64,000 bases of DNA from assembly GCF_039523075.1 (NCBI RefSeq), contig NZ_BAAAEP010000009.1:27408-91407 (forward strand). Direction: 5' to 3'. Below, one piece after another: positions 1-8,308 of this stretch. The notes beneath the pieces were generated by a model, which was not told the DNA's origin, searched no databases, and was given only the letters and a program-made list of their open reading frames with translations. This DNA is from Caenispirillum bisanense (GTDB lineage: Bacteria > Pseudomonadota > Alphaproteobacteria > Rhodospirillales > Rhodospirillaceae). Each line of letters starts with the position of its first letter. The stretch's first letter is position 1. Position numbers and translations under genes: made by a program.

Positions 1-2301
1 CCGCTCATCATCAACAGCAAGGAATGGGCCTATCTTGAGACGGCGCTGAAGCAGCGCGCCACCCTCATGAGCCTCATCCTCGCCGACCTCTACGGGCCGC
101 AGCGGCTGCTGACGGAAGGGCTGCTGCCGCCGGCGCTGGTGTTCGCCAACCCGGCCTTCCTGCGCCCGCTGCACGGCGCCCAGGGGCAGGCGGGCAAGCA
201 GCTGCAGTTCTACGCCGCCGACGTCGCCCGCAGCCCCGACGGCACCTGGTGGGTGGTCGGCGACCGCACCGAGGCCCCCTCGGGCGCCGGCTATGCGCTG
301 GAAAACCGCATCATCGTCAGCCGCGTGCTGCCGGACTTCTACCGCACCGCCAACGTCCACCGGCTGGCCGGCTGGTTCCTGAAGGCGCGCGACGCCCTCA
401 TCGGCCTGTCGCCACGCAACCCGGACAATCCGCGCGTCGTCGTGCTGACCCCCGGCCCCTACAACGAGACCTACTTCGAACACGCCTACCTGGCCCGCTA
501 CATGGGCCTGACGCTGGTGGAGGGCGAGGATCTGACGGTGCGCGACACCCGCGTCTACCTGAAGACCATGGAAGGCCTGAAGCCGGTGGAGGTGATCCTG
601 CGCCGCACCGACGGCAGCTATTGCGACCCGCTCGACCTGCGCAACGACTCGACGCTGGGGGTGCCGGGGCTGGTGGGGGCGGTGCAGGCGGGGACGGTGG
701 CGGTGGCCAACGGCCTCGGCTCCGGCCTGATCGAGAGCCCTGCCTTCATGCCCTTCCTGCCCGGCCTCTGCCGCCACCTGCTGGGGGAAGAGCTGCGCAT
801 GCCCGGCGTCGCCTCGTGGTGGTGCGGGCAGGAGAAGGAACGCGCCTACGTTCTCGCCAACCTGCACCGGCTGGCGGTGCGGCCGGCCTTCACGGTGCAG
901 GCGCCGATCACCGATGCCTCGCGCCTGTCCGCCACCCAGCGCGCCAGGCTGACGGAGCAGATCAAGGCCGCCCCCTACCTGTGGGTGGCGCAGGAAGCGG
1001 TGCACCTGTCCACCGCCCCGGCGTGGGTGGAAGGGCGGCTGGAGACCCGCGCCGTCACCCTGCGCTGCCACGCCGTCATGACCCGCACCGGGCCGGAGAT
1101 CATGCCGGGCGGCCTCTGCCGCACCACCGCCCCGGGCACCCTGTCGCTGTCCATGCAGCACGGCGGCGGGTCGAAGGATACCTGGGTGCTGTCGGACGAG
1201 CCGGTCAGCCACGTTAGCCTGCTGCGCAGCCGCAACGCCCCGGCCAAGACGGTGCGCGGCAGCCGCGACCTGCCGAGCCGGGTGGCTGACAACACCTTCT
1301 GGCTCGGCCGCTACCTGGAGCGGTGCGAGGATACCACCCGCGTGCTGCGGGCCGCCATGAGCCGCGCCGTCGAAGGCTCGGCCGGCGGCGGCGACCCGGA
1401 ACTGGCGGTGGTGCTCGACCTGTTCACCATGCTCGGCCACCTGCCGCAGGATCTCGACCGCCACACCCCCATGGCGCAGGACGAGGCCATCCGCCTGCTC
1501 ATCGCCGGCAACACCGATCCCGCCTCCTTCGTCGGCCTGCGCGGCATCGTGCAGAACATGCAGCGGGTGGCGACTGTGGTGCGCGACCGCCTGTCGCTGG
1601 ACACCTGGCGGTCCATCAACCGCCTGAGCGAAGGCCTGTCCGCCTTGCCCGCCGGCGAGCCGCCCAGCGCCGACGAGATGCTCGGCCTGCTCAACGACAC
1701 CATCATGATCCTGTCGGCGCTGTCGGGCCTGTGCAGCGAGAACATGACCCGCGGCCCCGGCTGGCGGTTCATGGACGTGGGGCGACGGGTGGAACGCGGC
1801 CTGCACAGCCTGGACCTGCTGTCGGCCCTGCTGTTCTCGCCGCCCGACGACGTGGGGCCGGCGCTTGACGTGGTGCTCGACCTGTCGGACAGCGTGATGA
1901 CCTACCGCGCCCGCTATCTGGCGGCGCCGCAGGTGGTGCCGGTGCTCGACCTGCTGCTGGTTGACGAGACCAACCCGCGCTCCCTCGGCTTCCAGCTGGC
2001 GCGGCTGATGGACCACGCCGACGCCCTGGCGCCCTACCGCGCCGACCGCATGTTCACCCCGGAACAGCGCATCATCATGGGCCTGCTGACCGGCGCCCGC
2101 ACCCTCGACCCGGCGCTGGTGACCCTGGCCGACCCGCGCGAGGGCGAGGTGCGGCTGATCGACCTCATCGGCACCATGCGCAGCGGCCTGTGGGATTTCT
2201 CCGAGACCCTGACGCGGCAGTATTTCGTCCACGCCGCCGAGGTATCGGAGCCCCTGTCGCCCTTCGTCGAGCTGCTGGCGGCCAAGGATCGCACGTCATG
2301 A
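1..2301 (+). CDS. Circularly permuted type 2 ATP-grasp / alpha-E fusion protein, 5' end outside window
   Basis: The reading frame is already open at base 1 (PLIINSKEWAYLE...), so the true start lies upstream; 766 residues are visible. The first ~415 form a circularly permuted ATP-grasp (DUF404-type) domain, shown by the 'EWxxLExxLxQRAxL...LLADLYGPQ' start and the 'RRTDGSYCDPLDLR' stretch. From about residue 425 ('SRVADNTFWLGRYLERCEDT') the alpha-helical alpha-E (DUF403) domain follows. Many bacteria carry these two domains as adjacent separate genes; here they are one polypeptide. The gene overlaps the downstream transglutaminase by 4 bases (ATGA), so the two are translationally coupled. The ATP-grasp/alpha-E/transglutaminase set is a recurrent neighbourhood thought to make or modify a peptide by amide ligation. 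The substrate is unknown. Confidence 0.9.
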   Translation, partial: PLIINSKEWAYLETALKQRATLMSLILADLYGPQRLLTEGLLPPALVFANPAFLRPLHGAQGQAGKQLQFYAADVARSPDGTWWVVGDRTEAPSGAGYALENRIIVSRVLPDFYRTANVHRLAGWFLKARDALIGLSPRNPDNPRVVVLTPGPYNETYFEHAYLARYMGLTLVEGEDLTVRDTRVYLKTMEGLKPVEVILRRTDGSYCDPLDLRNDSTLGVPGLVGAVQAGTVAVANGLGSGLIESPAFMPFLPGLCRHLLGEELRMPGVASWWCGQEKERAYVLANLHRLAVRPAFTVQAPITDASRLSATQRARLTEQIKAAPYLWVAQEAVHLSTAPAWVEGRLETRAVTLRCHAVMTRTGPEIMPGGLCRTTAPGTLSLSMQHGGGSKDTWVLSDEPVSHVSLLRSRNAPAKTVRGSRDLPSRVADNTFWLGRYLERCEDTTRVLRAAMSRAVEGSAGGGDPELAVVLDLFTMLGHLPQDLDRHTPMAQDEAIRLLIAGNTDPASFVGLRGIVQNMQRVATVVRDRLSLDTWRSINRLSEGLSALPAGEPPSADEMLGLLNDTIMILSALSGLCSENMTRGPGWRFMDVGRRVERGLHSLDLLSALLFSPPDDVGPALDVVLDLSDSVMTYRARYLAAPQVVPVLDLLLVDETNPRSLGFQLARLMDHADALAPYRADRMFTPEQRIIMGLLTGARTLDPALVTLADPREGEVRLIDLIGTMRSGLWDFSETLTRQYFVHAAEVSEPLSPFVELLAAKDRTS

Positions 2302-3335
2302 CCGACCAGCAGCAACCCGTCGCCACGGCGCTCGACCAGCAGCAGCAGCGCGAGGAAATCGCGGCGGCGGCGGCAGCGGCGGCGGCCGATCCGACGGCGC
2401 CGGTGACCTACCGGGTGACGCACGAAACCCGCTATGCCTATACCCAGCCGGTGACCATCAGCCATCACCTGGCCCACCTGCGGCCGCGCCAGCTGGCGAC
2501 CCAGCAGGTGCACAGCCACCGCCTGACCATCACCCCGCCGCCGGGCAGCCAGCAGGAACGGCGCGACTACTTCGGCAATGCCGCCTGCTACTTCACCATC
2601 GACGAAACCCACGAGTCGTTGAGCGTGGTGGCCGAAAGTCTGGTGACGGTGGCGCCGCCCCGGCCGCCCGATGCCGCCCGCACGCCGCCGTGGGAAGCCG
2701 TGCGCGACCTGGTGCGCGACGCCCGCCGCCGCGACCTGCTGGATGCCTGCCAGTACACCTTCGCCAGCCCCGGCGTGCCGCTGCCGGAGGCGGTGCTGGC
2801 CTATGCCGGCAAGAGCTTCCGCCCCGGCCGGCCGATCCTGGAGGCGGTGCTTGACCTCACCCACCGCATCCACGGCGAATTCACCTACGACCCGACCGCC
2901 ACCACCGTGGCGACGCCGCTGGCCGAAGTGCTGAAGAACCGCCGCGGCGTGTGCCAGGATTTCGCCCACCTGCAGATCGCCTGCCTGCGCGCCCTGGGGC
3001 TGCCGGCCCGCTATGTCTCGGGCTACGTGCTGACGCGCTCCCTCGACGACATCGACCGCATGCTGGAAGGCGGCGATGCCAGCCATGCCTGGCTGGCGGT
3101 CTACCTGCCCGACGGCGGCTGGGTGGATGTGGACCCCACCAACGACAAGCTGACCACCCGCGAACACGTCACCCTGGCCTGGGGGCGCGATTTCGGCGAC
3201 GTCAGTCCGCTGAAGGGGGTGATGATGGGCGGCGGCGCCCACAGCGTCAGCGTCGGCGTGACGGTGGCGCCGGTGCCGCGGGGGGCGGAGCCGCCGCGCC
3301 CCGGCGCCCAGGCCCAACAGCAGCAACAACAGTAA
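2298..3335 (+). CDS. Transglutaminase-like cysteine protease family protein
   Basis: A 345-residue protein starting at the ATG that overlaps the upstream stop. The frame stays open further upstream, but the ATGA overlap and the usual family N-terminus ('VTYRVTHETRYAYTQPV') favour this start. It has the N-terminal beta domain of bacterial transglutaminase-like proteins and then the catalytic core. The Cys is in 'NRRGVCQDFAHL' (about residue 218), the His in 'DASHAWLAVY' (about 263) and the Asp in 'WVDVDPTND' (about 278). All three triad members are present, so it should be active as a protease or amide-forming enzyme. Oddities are Gln-rich runs at both ends (MTDQQQ..., LDQQQQ, and a C-terminal QAQQQQQQ) plus an Ala run near residue 25. 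It probably acts with the upstream ATP-grasp/alpha-E protein. Confidence 0.9.
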   Translation: MTDQQQPVATALDQQQQREEIAAAAAAAAADPTAPVTYRVTHETRYAYTQPVTISHHLAHLRPRQLATQQVHSHRLTITPPPGSQQERRDYFGNAACYFTIDETHESLSVVAESLVTVAPPRPPDAARTPPWEAVRDLVRDARRRDLLDACQYTFASPGVPLPEAVLAYAGKSFRPGRPILEAVLDLTHRIHGEFTYDPTATTVATPLAEVLKNRRGVCQDFAHLQIACLRALGLPARYVSGYVLTRSLDDIDRMLEGGDASHAWLAVYLPDGGWVDVDPTNDKLTTREHVTLAWGRDFGDVSPLKGVMMGGGAHSVSVGVTVAPVPRGAEPPRPGAQAQQQQQQ

Positions 3336-3626
3336 CGAGCAGGTACCGGGGCACCTTCCCCTTCCGGTATGCATGCCGGCCGAAAGGCGCAAGAACCCTG
3401 CCGAAATGTCTGGCAGCGGGGGCCGAAACGGGGCAATATCCAGCCTGATCCAATCCGCCGGCCAACCGCGCGCTGCGGCCGCCGCATCCATGCGTCGGGG
3501 CAGAGGGGCGCCGGGCAGAGGGCATCGGGCGGAAGGATCGCCGGCCGCCGGTAGCGCGGCGACGTCAAGGCGAAGCCGCCGACACCCTGCCGGCCAGGCC
3601 GCAGACCGCGAGTTGAGAGGGAAGAC

Positions 3627-4130
3627 ATGACCGATTTGGCCCCCGCCTCCCAGAGCCGCGCCCTGGCAACCACCGAATCCCACCGCGGCGGGCTGCAGTC
3701 CGTGGCCGAGCAGGTGTTCGTCACCGTCTACGTCGCCGACCAGCTGTTCGGTCTGGCGGTGGAACGGGTGCAGGACATCCTGATCCCGGAAAAGATCGCC
3801 CGCATCCCGCTGGCGCCGCCGGAAGTGGCCGGCTCCATCAACCTGCGCGGCCGCATCGTCACCGTCATCGACGTCCGCACCCGCCTCGGCCTGCCGCCCA
3901 AGAAGACCAAGGGCAACATCATGTGCGTGACGGTCGAGCAGGGGCAGGAACTCTACAGCCTTCAGGTCGACAGCGTCGGCAACGTGCAGAGCCTGCCGGT
4001 CAGCCGCATCGAGCCCAACCCCTCCACCCTCGACCCGCGCTGGCGCGGCATTTCCTCCGGCGTCGTGCGGCTGGAGGAGGAACTGATGGTGGTGCTGGAC
4101 ATCGACGCCTTCCTCGACTTCACCGACTGA
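3627..4130 (+). CDS. cheW: CheW-type chemotaxis adaptor
   Basis: A 167-residue protein that is one CheW domain (about residues 28-165): 'VFVTVYVADQLFGLAVERVQDIL', 'GSINLRGRIVTVIDVRTRLGL' and the C-terminal 'MVVLDIDAFL'. CheW couples methyl-accepting receptors to the CheA kinase in the cytoplasmic signalling array. No cheA or cheY lies beside it; it is followed by a strong terminator and then a chemoreceptor gene, so it is probably an auxiliary cheW paired with that receptor. The 291 bases upstream (3336-3626) hold no convincing gene, and GAGAGGGAAG just before the ATG is a reasonable ribosome binding site. Confidence 0.92.
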   Translation: MTDLAPASQSRALATTESHRGGLQSVAEQVFVTVYVADQLFGLAVERVQDILIPEKIARIPLAPPEVAGSINLRGRIVTVIDVRTRLGLPPKKTKGNIMCVTVEQGQELYSLQVDSVGNVQSLPVSRIEPNPSTLDPRWRGISSGVVRLEEELMVVLDIDAFLDFTD

Positions 4131-4154
4131 AGCGAATATTAGAACAGACTGAAT

Positions 4155-4182
4155 AAAGGCCCGACCGGATGTCGGGCCTTTT
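4155..4182 (+). terminator. Rho-independent terminator of cheW
   Basis: An 11-bp perfect stem, AAAGGCCCGAC (4155-4165) and GTCGGGCCTTT (4171-4181), with a 5-base loop and a short T-run. It starts 24 bases after the cheW stop and separates cheW transcription from the receptor gene. Confidence 0.85.
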
Positions 4183-4370
4183 ACTTTCGGGATAAGGCCC
4201 GGGCGACGAACGTATAACATTGTTTCCTGGGAGTATTGAAACGCGGACGCTGATCACCCGCACCACTTTACACTTCGTGAACTTCTCCTATGGTATTAGC
4301 TCATACAGGGGAACATGCACTGCGTAGCAGCCCGTCCCGAGGCCGCCCGGTGCCAGTGGTGGAGCGTGTG

Positions 4371-6050
4371 GTGAAGAACATCAAGATCAGCGCCAAGCTG
4401 TGGCTTATCGTCGCCACGGCCCTTCTGGGCGTGGCCGTCCTGGTGACGGTTGCCCTGGTCAGTCTGCAGTCCACCTTGATGGAGGACCGCAAGATGAAGA
4501 CCCGCAACCTCATCGAAGCGGCCCATACCGTCATTGAAAGCTACGCCGCCAAGGCGCGCAGCGGCGCCATGACGGAAGAGGAAGCCAAGGCCCGCGCCGT
4601 CGAGGCGGTGGGCGCCATGAAGTACGAGAACGGCGCCGAATACTTCTTCATCGTCGGTTTCGACGGCATCGCGGCCTACCACCCCAATCCGAAGCTGAAC
4701 GGCACCGACATGTCGGGCATCAAGGACCCGACCGGCAAGACCATGATTGCCGAGATGATCCAGGTCGCCCGCAGCACCGGCGAGGGCTATGTCGGCTACA
4801 TGTGGCCGAAGACCCAGGGCGCCGAGCCGATCGACAAGCTCTCCTACGTCAAGGCCATGCCGGAATGGAAGTGGCTGGTCGGCACCGGCATCTACATCGA
4901 CGACGTGTCGCGCGCCTTCTGGGAACAGGCCGCCACCCTGGCGGTGGTGGTGCTGGCAGTGCTCGGGGCCATGATCGCCCTGTCGGTCTTCGTCGCCCGC
5001 AGCATCACCACCCCGGTGAAGGCGCTGACCGCCTCCATGAGCGGCCTCGCCGGCGGCAACCACAACGTCGAGGTGATCGGCACCGACCGCAAGGACGAAG
5101 TGGGCGACATGAGCCGCGCCGTGCTGGTGTTCAAGGACAGCATGATCCGCGCCGACCAGCTGGCCGCCGAGCAGGAGCGCGAGCGTGCCGCCCGCGAGGC
5201 CCGCGCCAGCCGCATCGAGGCGCTGACCAGCAGCTTCGGTACCGATGTCGACCGCCTGCTGGAAGCGGTGGCCGCCGCCACCACCCAGCTGACCTCCACC
5301 GCCCAGAGCATGTCGTCCATCGGCGAGGAAACCACCCGCCAGGCGACCGCCGTCTCCGCCGCCTCGGAACAGGCCTCGGCCAACGTGCAGACGGTGGCGA
5401 GCGCCGCCGAGGAACTGTCGGCCTCCATCACCGAGATCGGCCGCCAGGTCAACCACTCCAGCGCCATCAGCCGCGCCGCCGCCGACGAGGCCAAGCGCAC
5501 CAACGACATCGTGCAGGGCCTCGCCCGGTCGGCGGAACGCATCGGCGAGGTGGTCAGCCTCATCAACGACATCGCCGACCAGACCAACCTGCTGGCGCTC
5601 AATGCCACCATCGAGGCGGCCCGCGCCGGCGAGGCGGGCAAGGGCTTCGCCGTCGTCGCCAACGAGGTCAAGAGCCTGGCCGGTCAGGTCGGCCGCGCGA
5701 CGGAAGAAATCAGCCAGCAGATCGCCCAGGTGCAGACCGAAACCACCACTGCGGTCAGCGCCATCCAGACCATCGTCCGCACCATCGAGGAAGTGAACGA
5801 GGTCGCCTCCGCCATCGCCGCGGCGGTGGAGCAGCAGAACGCCGCCACCCACGAGATCAGCCGCAACGTCCAGGAAGCCGCGGCCGGCTCGCAGGAGGTG
5901 TCGCGCAACATCGTCGGCGTCACCCACGCCGCCAACGAGACCGGCAGCGCCGCCAGTCAGGTGCTGTCCGCCTCGGAACAGATGTCGCAGCAGGCCGACC
6001 GCCTGAACAGCCTGGTGTCGCGCTTCCTGAACGACGTGCGCGCCGCCTGA
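4371..6050 (+). CDS. Methyl-accepting chemotaxis protein, single Cache (sCache_2) sensor
   Basis: A 559-residue chemoreceptor starting at a GTG (VKNIKISAKLWLIV) with GGAG six bases upstream. The frame is open from an ATG at 4290, but those extra 27 residues look like non-coding sequence. Order: TM1 (about 8-33); periplasmic single Cache domain ('NGAEYFFIVGFDGIAAYHPN', 'WKWLVGTGIYIDDV'); TM2 (about 190-213); HAMP; then the signalling coiled coil with hairpin tip 'DQTNLLALNATIEAARAG' near residue 400. sCache_2 receptors usually sense small organic acids. It ends in the typical 'DRLNSLVSRFLNDVRAA' without a CheR-docking pentapeptide. Confidence 0.92.
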   Translation: MKNIKISAKLWLIVATALLGVAVLVTVALVSLQSTLMEDRKMKTRNLIEAAHTVIESYAAKARSGAMTEEEAKARAVEAVGAMKYENGAEYFFIVGFDGIAAYHPNPKLNGTDMSGIKDPTGKTMIAEMIQVARSTGEGYVGYMWPKTQGAEPIDKLSYVKAMPEWKWLVGTGIYIDDVSRAFWEQAATLAVVVLAVLGAMIALSVFVARSITTPVKALTASMSGLAGGNHNVEVIGTDRKDEVGDMSRAVLVFKDSMIRADQLAAEQERERAAREARASRIEALTSSFGTDVDRLLEAVAAATTQLTSTAQSMSSIGEETTRQATAVSAASEQASANVQTVASAAEELSASITEIGRQVNHSSAISRAAADEAKRTNDIVQGLARSAERIGEVVSLINDIADQTNLLALNATIEAARAGEAGKGFAVVANEVKSLAGQVGRATEEISQQIAQVQTETTTAVSAIQTIVRTIEEVNEVASAIAAAVEQQNAATHEISRNVQEAAAGSQEVSRNIVGVTHAANETGSAASQVLSASEQMSQQADRLNSLVSRFLNDVRAA

Positions 6051-6074
6051 GGCCGCACCGACCCACCACGTCCG

Positions 6075-6108
6075 CCGGCGGAGCGCCCGTATGGGCCTCC
6101 GCCGGTTG
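6075..6108 (+). terminator. Hairpin terminator after chemoreceptor
   Basis: CCGGCGGAG (6075-6083) pairs with CTCCGCCGG (6097-6105), with an inner GCCC-GTAT-GGGC extension, followed by a T-rich stretch. It begins 25 bases after the chemoreceptor stop and about 110 bases before the next gene. Confidence 0.65.
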
Positions 6109-6215
6109 TCGTTTCGGCGCCGCCAGCGGGGCCTGCCGGCGGTGATTGCCTTACCCCCTGACACGGCTTATGTTTGGCGCTCGATTTTCCGCTGGTATTC
6201 GTGCAGGAGCATCGC

Positions 6216-6926
6216 GTGGCCGACCGTCGCGAAGACGCCACCCAGGAAGCATTGTTCCGTGAGGTGGATGAGGACCTTCGTCATGAACAGATGGCAAGGC
6301 TGTGGAAGAAGTATGGCGGCGTCGTCATCGCCGCCGCCCTTGCCGTCGTGTTGAGCGTTGCCGGCTACCAGGGCTGGCAGGCGTGGCAGGGGTCCGTGCG
6401 TCAGACCGAGGCGGCCCAGTATGCCGATGCCATGCGCCTGCTCGACGCCAACCAGCCGCAGCAGGCGGCCGAGGCGCTGGAGGCCCTGGCCCGCGACGGC
6501 GGCACCGGCTACGGCCCGGTGGCGGCCCTGCGCCGCGCCGCGCTGCTGGCCGAACAGGGCGACAGCGCCGGCGCCATCAGCCAGTGGCAGGCCCTGGCCG
6601 GCGACCGCTCCGTCGATGCGCCGTTCCGCGATCTCGCCCGCCTGCTGGCGGTGATGCACCAGCTGCAGGCCTCCGGCGAGGCGGTGGCGGTCGATGCCCT
6701 GGCCGCCGACCTGCAGCCGCTGACCGATCCGGCCAACCCGTTCCGCTTCTCGGCGCTGGAACTGTCCGCCGTGCTGGCCCTGCGCCAGGGCGACGAGGGC
6801 CGCGCCCGCGACCTTTACACCTCGCTGGTGAACGACGGCGGCACCCCGCAGGGCGTGCGTTCCCGTGCCCGCCAGATGCTGGCCGCCCTGGGCGGCGCCC
6901 CCGCCGACGCCAACCAGGAGGGCTGA
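6216..6926 (+). CDS. Membrane-anchored tetratricopeptide-like protein (TPR_21/YfgM type)
   Basis: A 236-residue protein starting at GTG with AGGAG six bases upstream; an in-frame ATG at 6174 lacks such a site. A basic/acidic N-terminus ('EALFREVDEDLRHEQMARLWKKYG') precedes one membrane helix (about residues 33-52, 'GGVVIAAALAVVLSVAGYQG'). The rest is a periplasmic helical repeat domain. E. coli YfgM has this layout and also sits directly before bamB and der. There it works with the SecYEG/PpiD periplasmic chaperone network. The same gene order here supports that role by analogy, although the sequence is divergent. Confidence 0.8.
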   Translation: MADRREDATQEALFREVDEDLRHEQMARLWKKYGGVVIAAALAVVLSVAGYQGWQAWQGSVRQTEAAQYADAMRLLDANQPQQAAEALEALARDGGTGYGPVAALRRAALLAEQGDSAGAISQWQALAGDRSVDAPFRDLARLLAVMHQLQASGEAVAVDALAADLQPLTDPANPFRFSALELSAVLALRQGDEGRARDLYTSLVNDGGTPQGVRSRARQMLAALGGAPADANQEG

Positions 6927-6928
6927 CG

Positions 6929-8296
6929 ATGACCCACGCCACCGCCGCCCGGCCCGCCCGCCGCGGCACCCGCACCCGCCGCCTTGCCGTCGCCGCCGTG
7001 GCGGCGCTGCTGCTGCCCGCCCTGACCGCCTGCGAAAGCTGGCTCGGCGACAAGGAAACGCCGCCGCTGCCGGGCAAGCGCATCAGCGTGCTGCAGATGC
7101 AGACCGGCCTTGAGGCCGCCCAGGCGCCCGACGTCGACATCCTGGTGCCGCCGCCCGAGCCCAACGCCGACTGGCCGCAGGCCGGCGGCCTCGCCCACCA
7201 CGCCATGCAGCACATGGTGGTGGCGGAGCATCCGCGGCAGGCGTGGCGCGCCGGCATCGGCGCCGGCGCCACCTCGCGCGATCGCCTGCTGGCCCAGCCC
7301 ATCGTGGCCGACGGCCGCGTCTACACCATCGACACCGAGGCGGTGGTGCGGGCCTTCGACCTGCGCAACGGCGACCGCCTGTGGAGCGCCGACCTGGTGC
7401 CCGACGACGAGGACACCACCACCCTGCTCGGGGCCGGTGTCGCCTACGCCAACGGCCGCGTCTTCGCCGCCACCGGCCTCGCCGAAGTGGTGGCCCTGGA
7501 TGCCGCCACCGGCGCCGAGGTCTGGCGCACCCGCGTGCCGGCGCCGATGCGCGCCGCGCCGACCCACGACGGCGGCCGCGTCTTCGTGGTGACGGTGGAC
7601 AACACCGCCCTCGCCCTTGCCGCTTCCGACGGCCGGGTGCTGTGGAGCCAGCCGGGCGTCGGCGAGGCCACCGGCATCCTCGGCGGCGCCGCCCCGGCGG
7701 TGGACGCCGGCGTCGTCATCGCCCCCATGCGGTCCGGCGAAGTGCTGGCCCTGACCGTCGACACCGGCCGCCCGCTGTGGTCGGACAGCGTCATCGCCGC
7801 CGGCCGCACCGACGGCGCCGCCAGTCTGGCCGACATCAATGCCCGCGCGGTGCTGGACGACGGCCGCGTCTATGTGGTCAGCGCCTCCGGCCTGATGACC
7901 GCCATCGACCTGCGCACCGGCCGCCGCATCTGGGAACTGCCGGTCGCCGGCATCGAACAGCCGTGGCTGGCCGGGCGTTTCCTCTACGTCCTGACCACCG
8001 ACAGCGACCTTGCCGCGGTGGAGGCCCGCACCGGCCGCGTGCTGTGGGTCACCGCCCTGCCGCAGTGGGAGAACCCGGGCAGCCGCAAGGGCCGCATCGT
8101 ATGGTCGGGGCCGGTGCTTGCCTCCGACCGCCTGATCATCGCCGGCAGCCACGGCGAGGCCATGACCGTCAGCCCCTACACGGGCGAGGTTCTCGGCCGC
8201 GAATCCATGCCGTCCGGCGTGACCATCGCTCCGGCGGTGGCGGACGGCACCCTTCTGTTCCTGACGAACGGCGCCGACCTCGTCGCCTATCGCTGA
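6929..8296 (+). CDS. bamB: Outer membrane assembly lipoprotein BamB (PQQ-like beta-propeller)
   Basis: A 455-residue lipoprotein, two bases after the preceding stop, with AGGAGG upstream of the ATG. The signal peptide ends in the lipobox 'LTAC' (Cys about residue 31). Repeated blades of the PQQ-type propeller are visible: 'DGRVYTIDTEAVVRAFD', 'GRVFAATGLAEVVALDAATG', 'GRVYVVSASGLMTAIDLRTG', 'FLYVLTTDSDLAAVEARTG'. BamB is the lipoprotein of the BAM complex that helps BamA insert outer-membrane barrels. Its position between the TPR protein and der is the classic arrangement. Confidence 0.9.
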   Translation: MTHATAARPARRGTRTRRLAVAAVAALLLPALTACESWLGDKETPPLPGKRISVLQMQTGLEAAQAPDVDILVPPPEPNADWPQAGGLAHHAMQHMVVAEHPRQAWRAGIGAGATSRDRLLAQPIVADGRVYTIDTEAVVRAFDLRNGDRLWSADLVPDDEDTTTLLGAGVAYANGRVFAATGLAEVVALDAATGAEVWRTRVPAPMRAAPTHDGGRVFVVTVDNTALALAASDGRVLWSQPGVGEATGILGGAAPAVDAGVVIAPMRSGEVLALTVDTGRPLWSDSVIAAGRTDGAASLADINARAVLDDGRVYVVSASGLMTAIDLRTGRRIWELPVAGIEQPWLAGRFLYVLTTDSDLAAVEARTGRVLWVTALPQWENPGSRKGRIVWSGPVLASDRLIIAGSHGEAMTVSPYTGEVLGRESMPSGVTIAPAVADGTLLFLTNGADLVAYR

Positions 8297-8308
8297 TTTA
8301 GAGACCCC

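Noticed and set aside
3336..3626. Short open frames between the transglutaminase and cheW genes
   Set aside because: Arg/Gly-rich, mutually overlapping, with no ribosome binding site or family resemblance.
4296..6164. Antisense open frame opposite the Cache chemoreceptor
   Set aside because: Low-complexity Gly/His/Ala composition; mirror of the conserved chemoreceptor.
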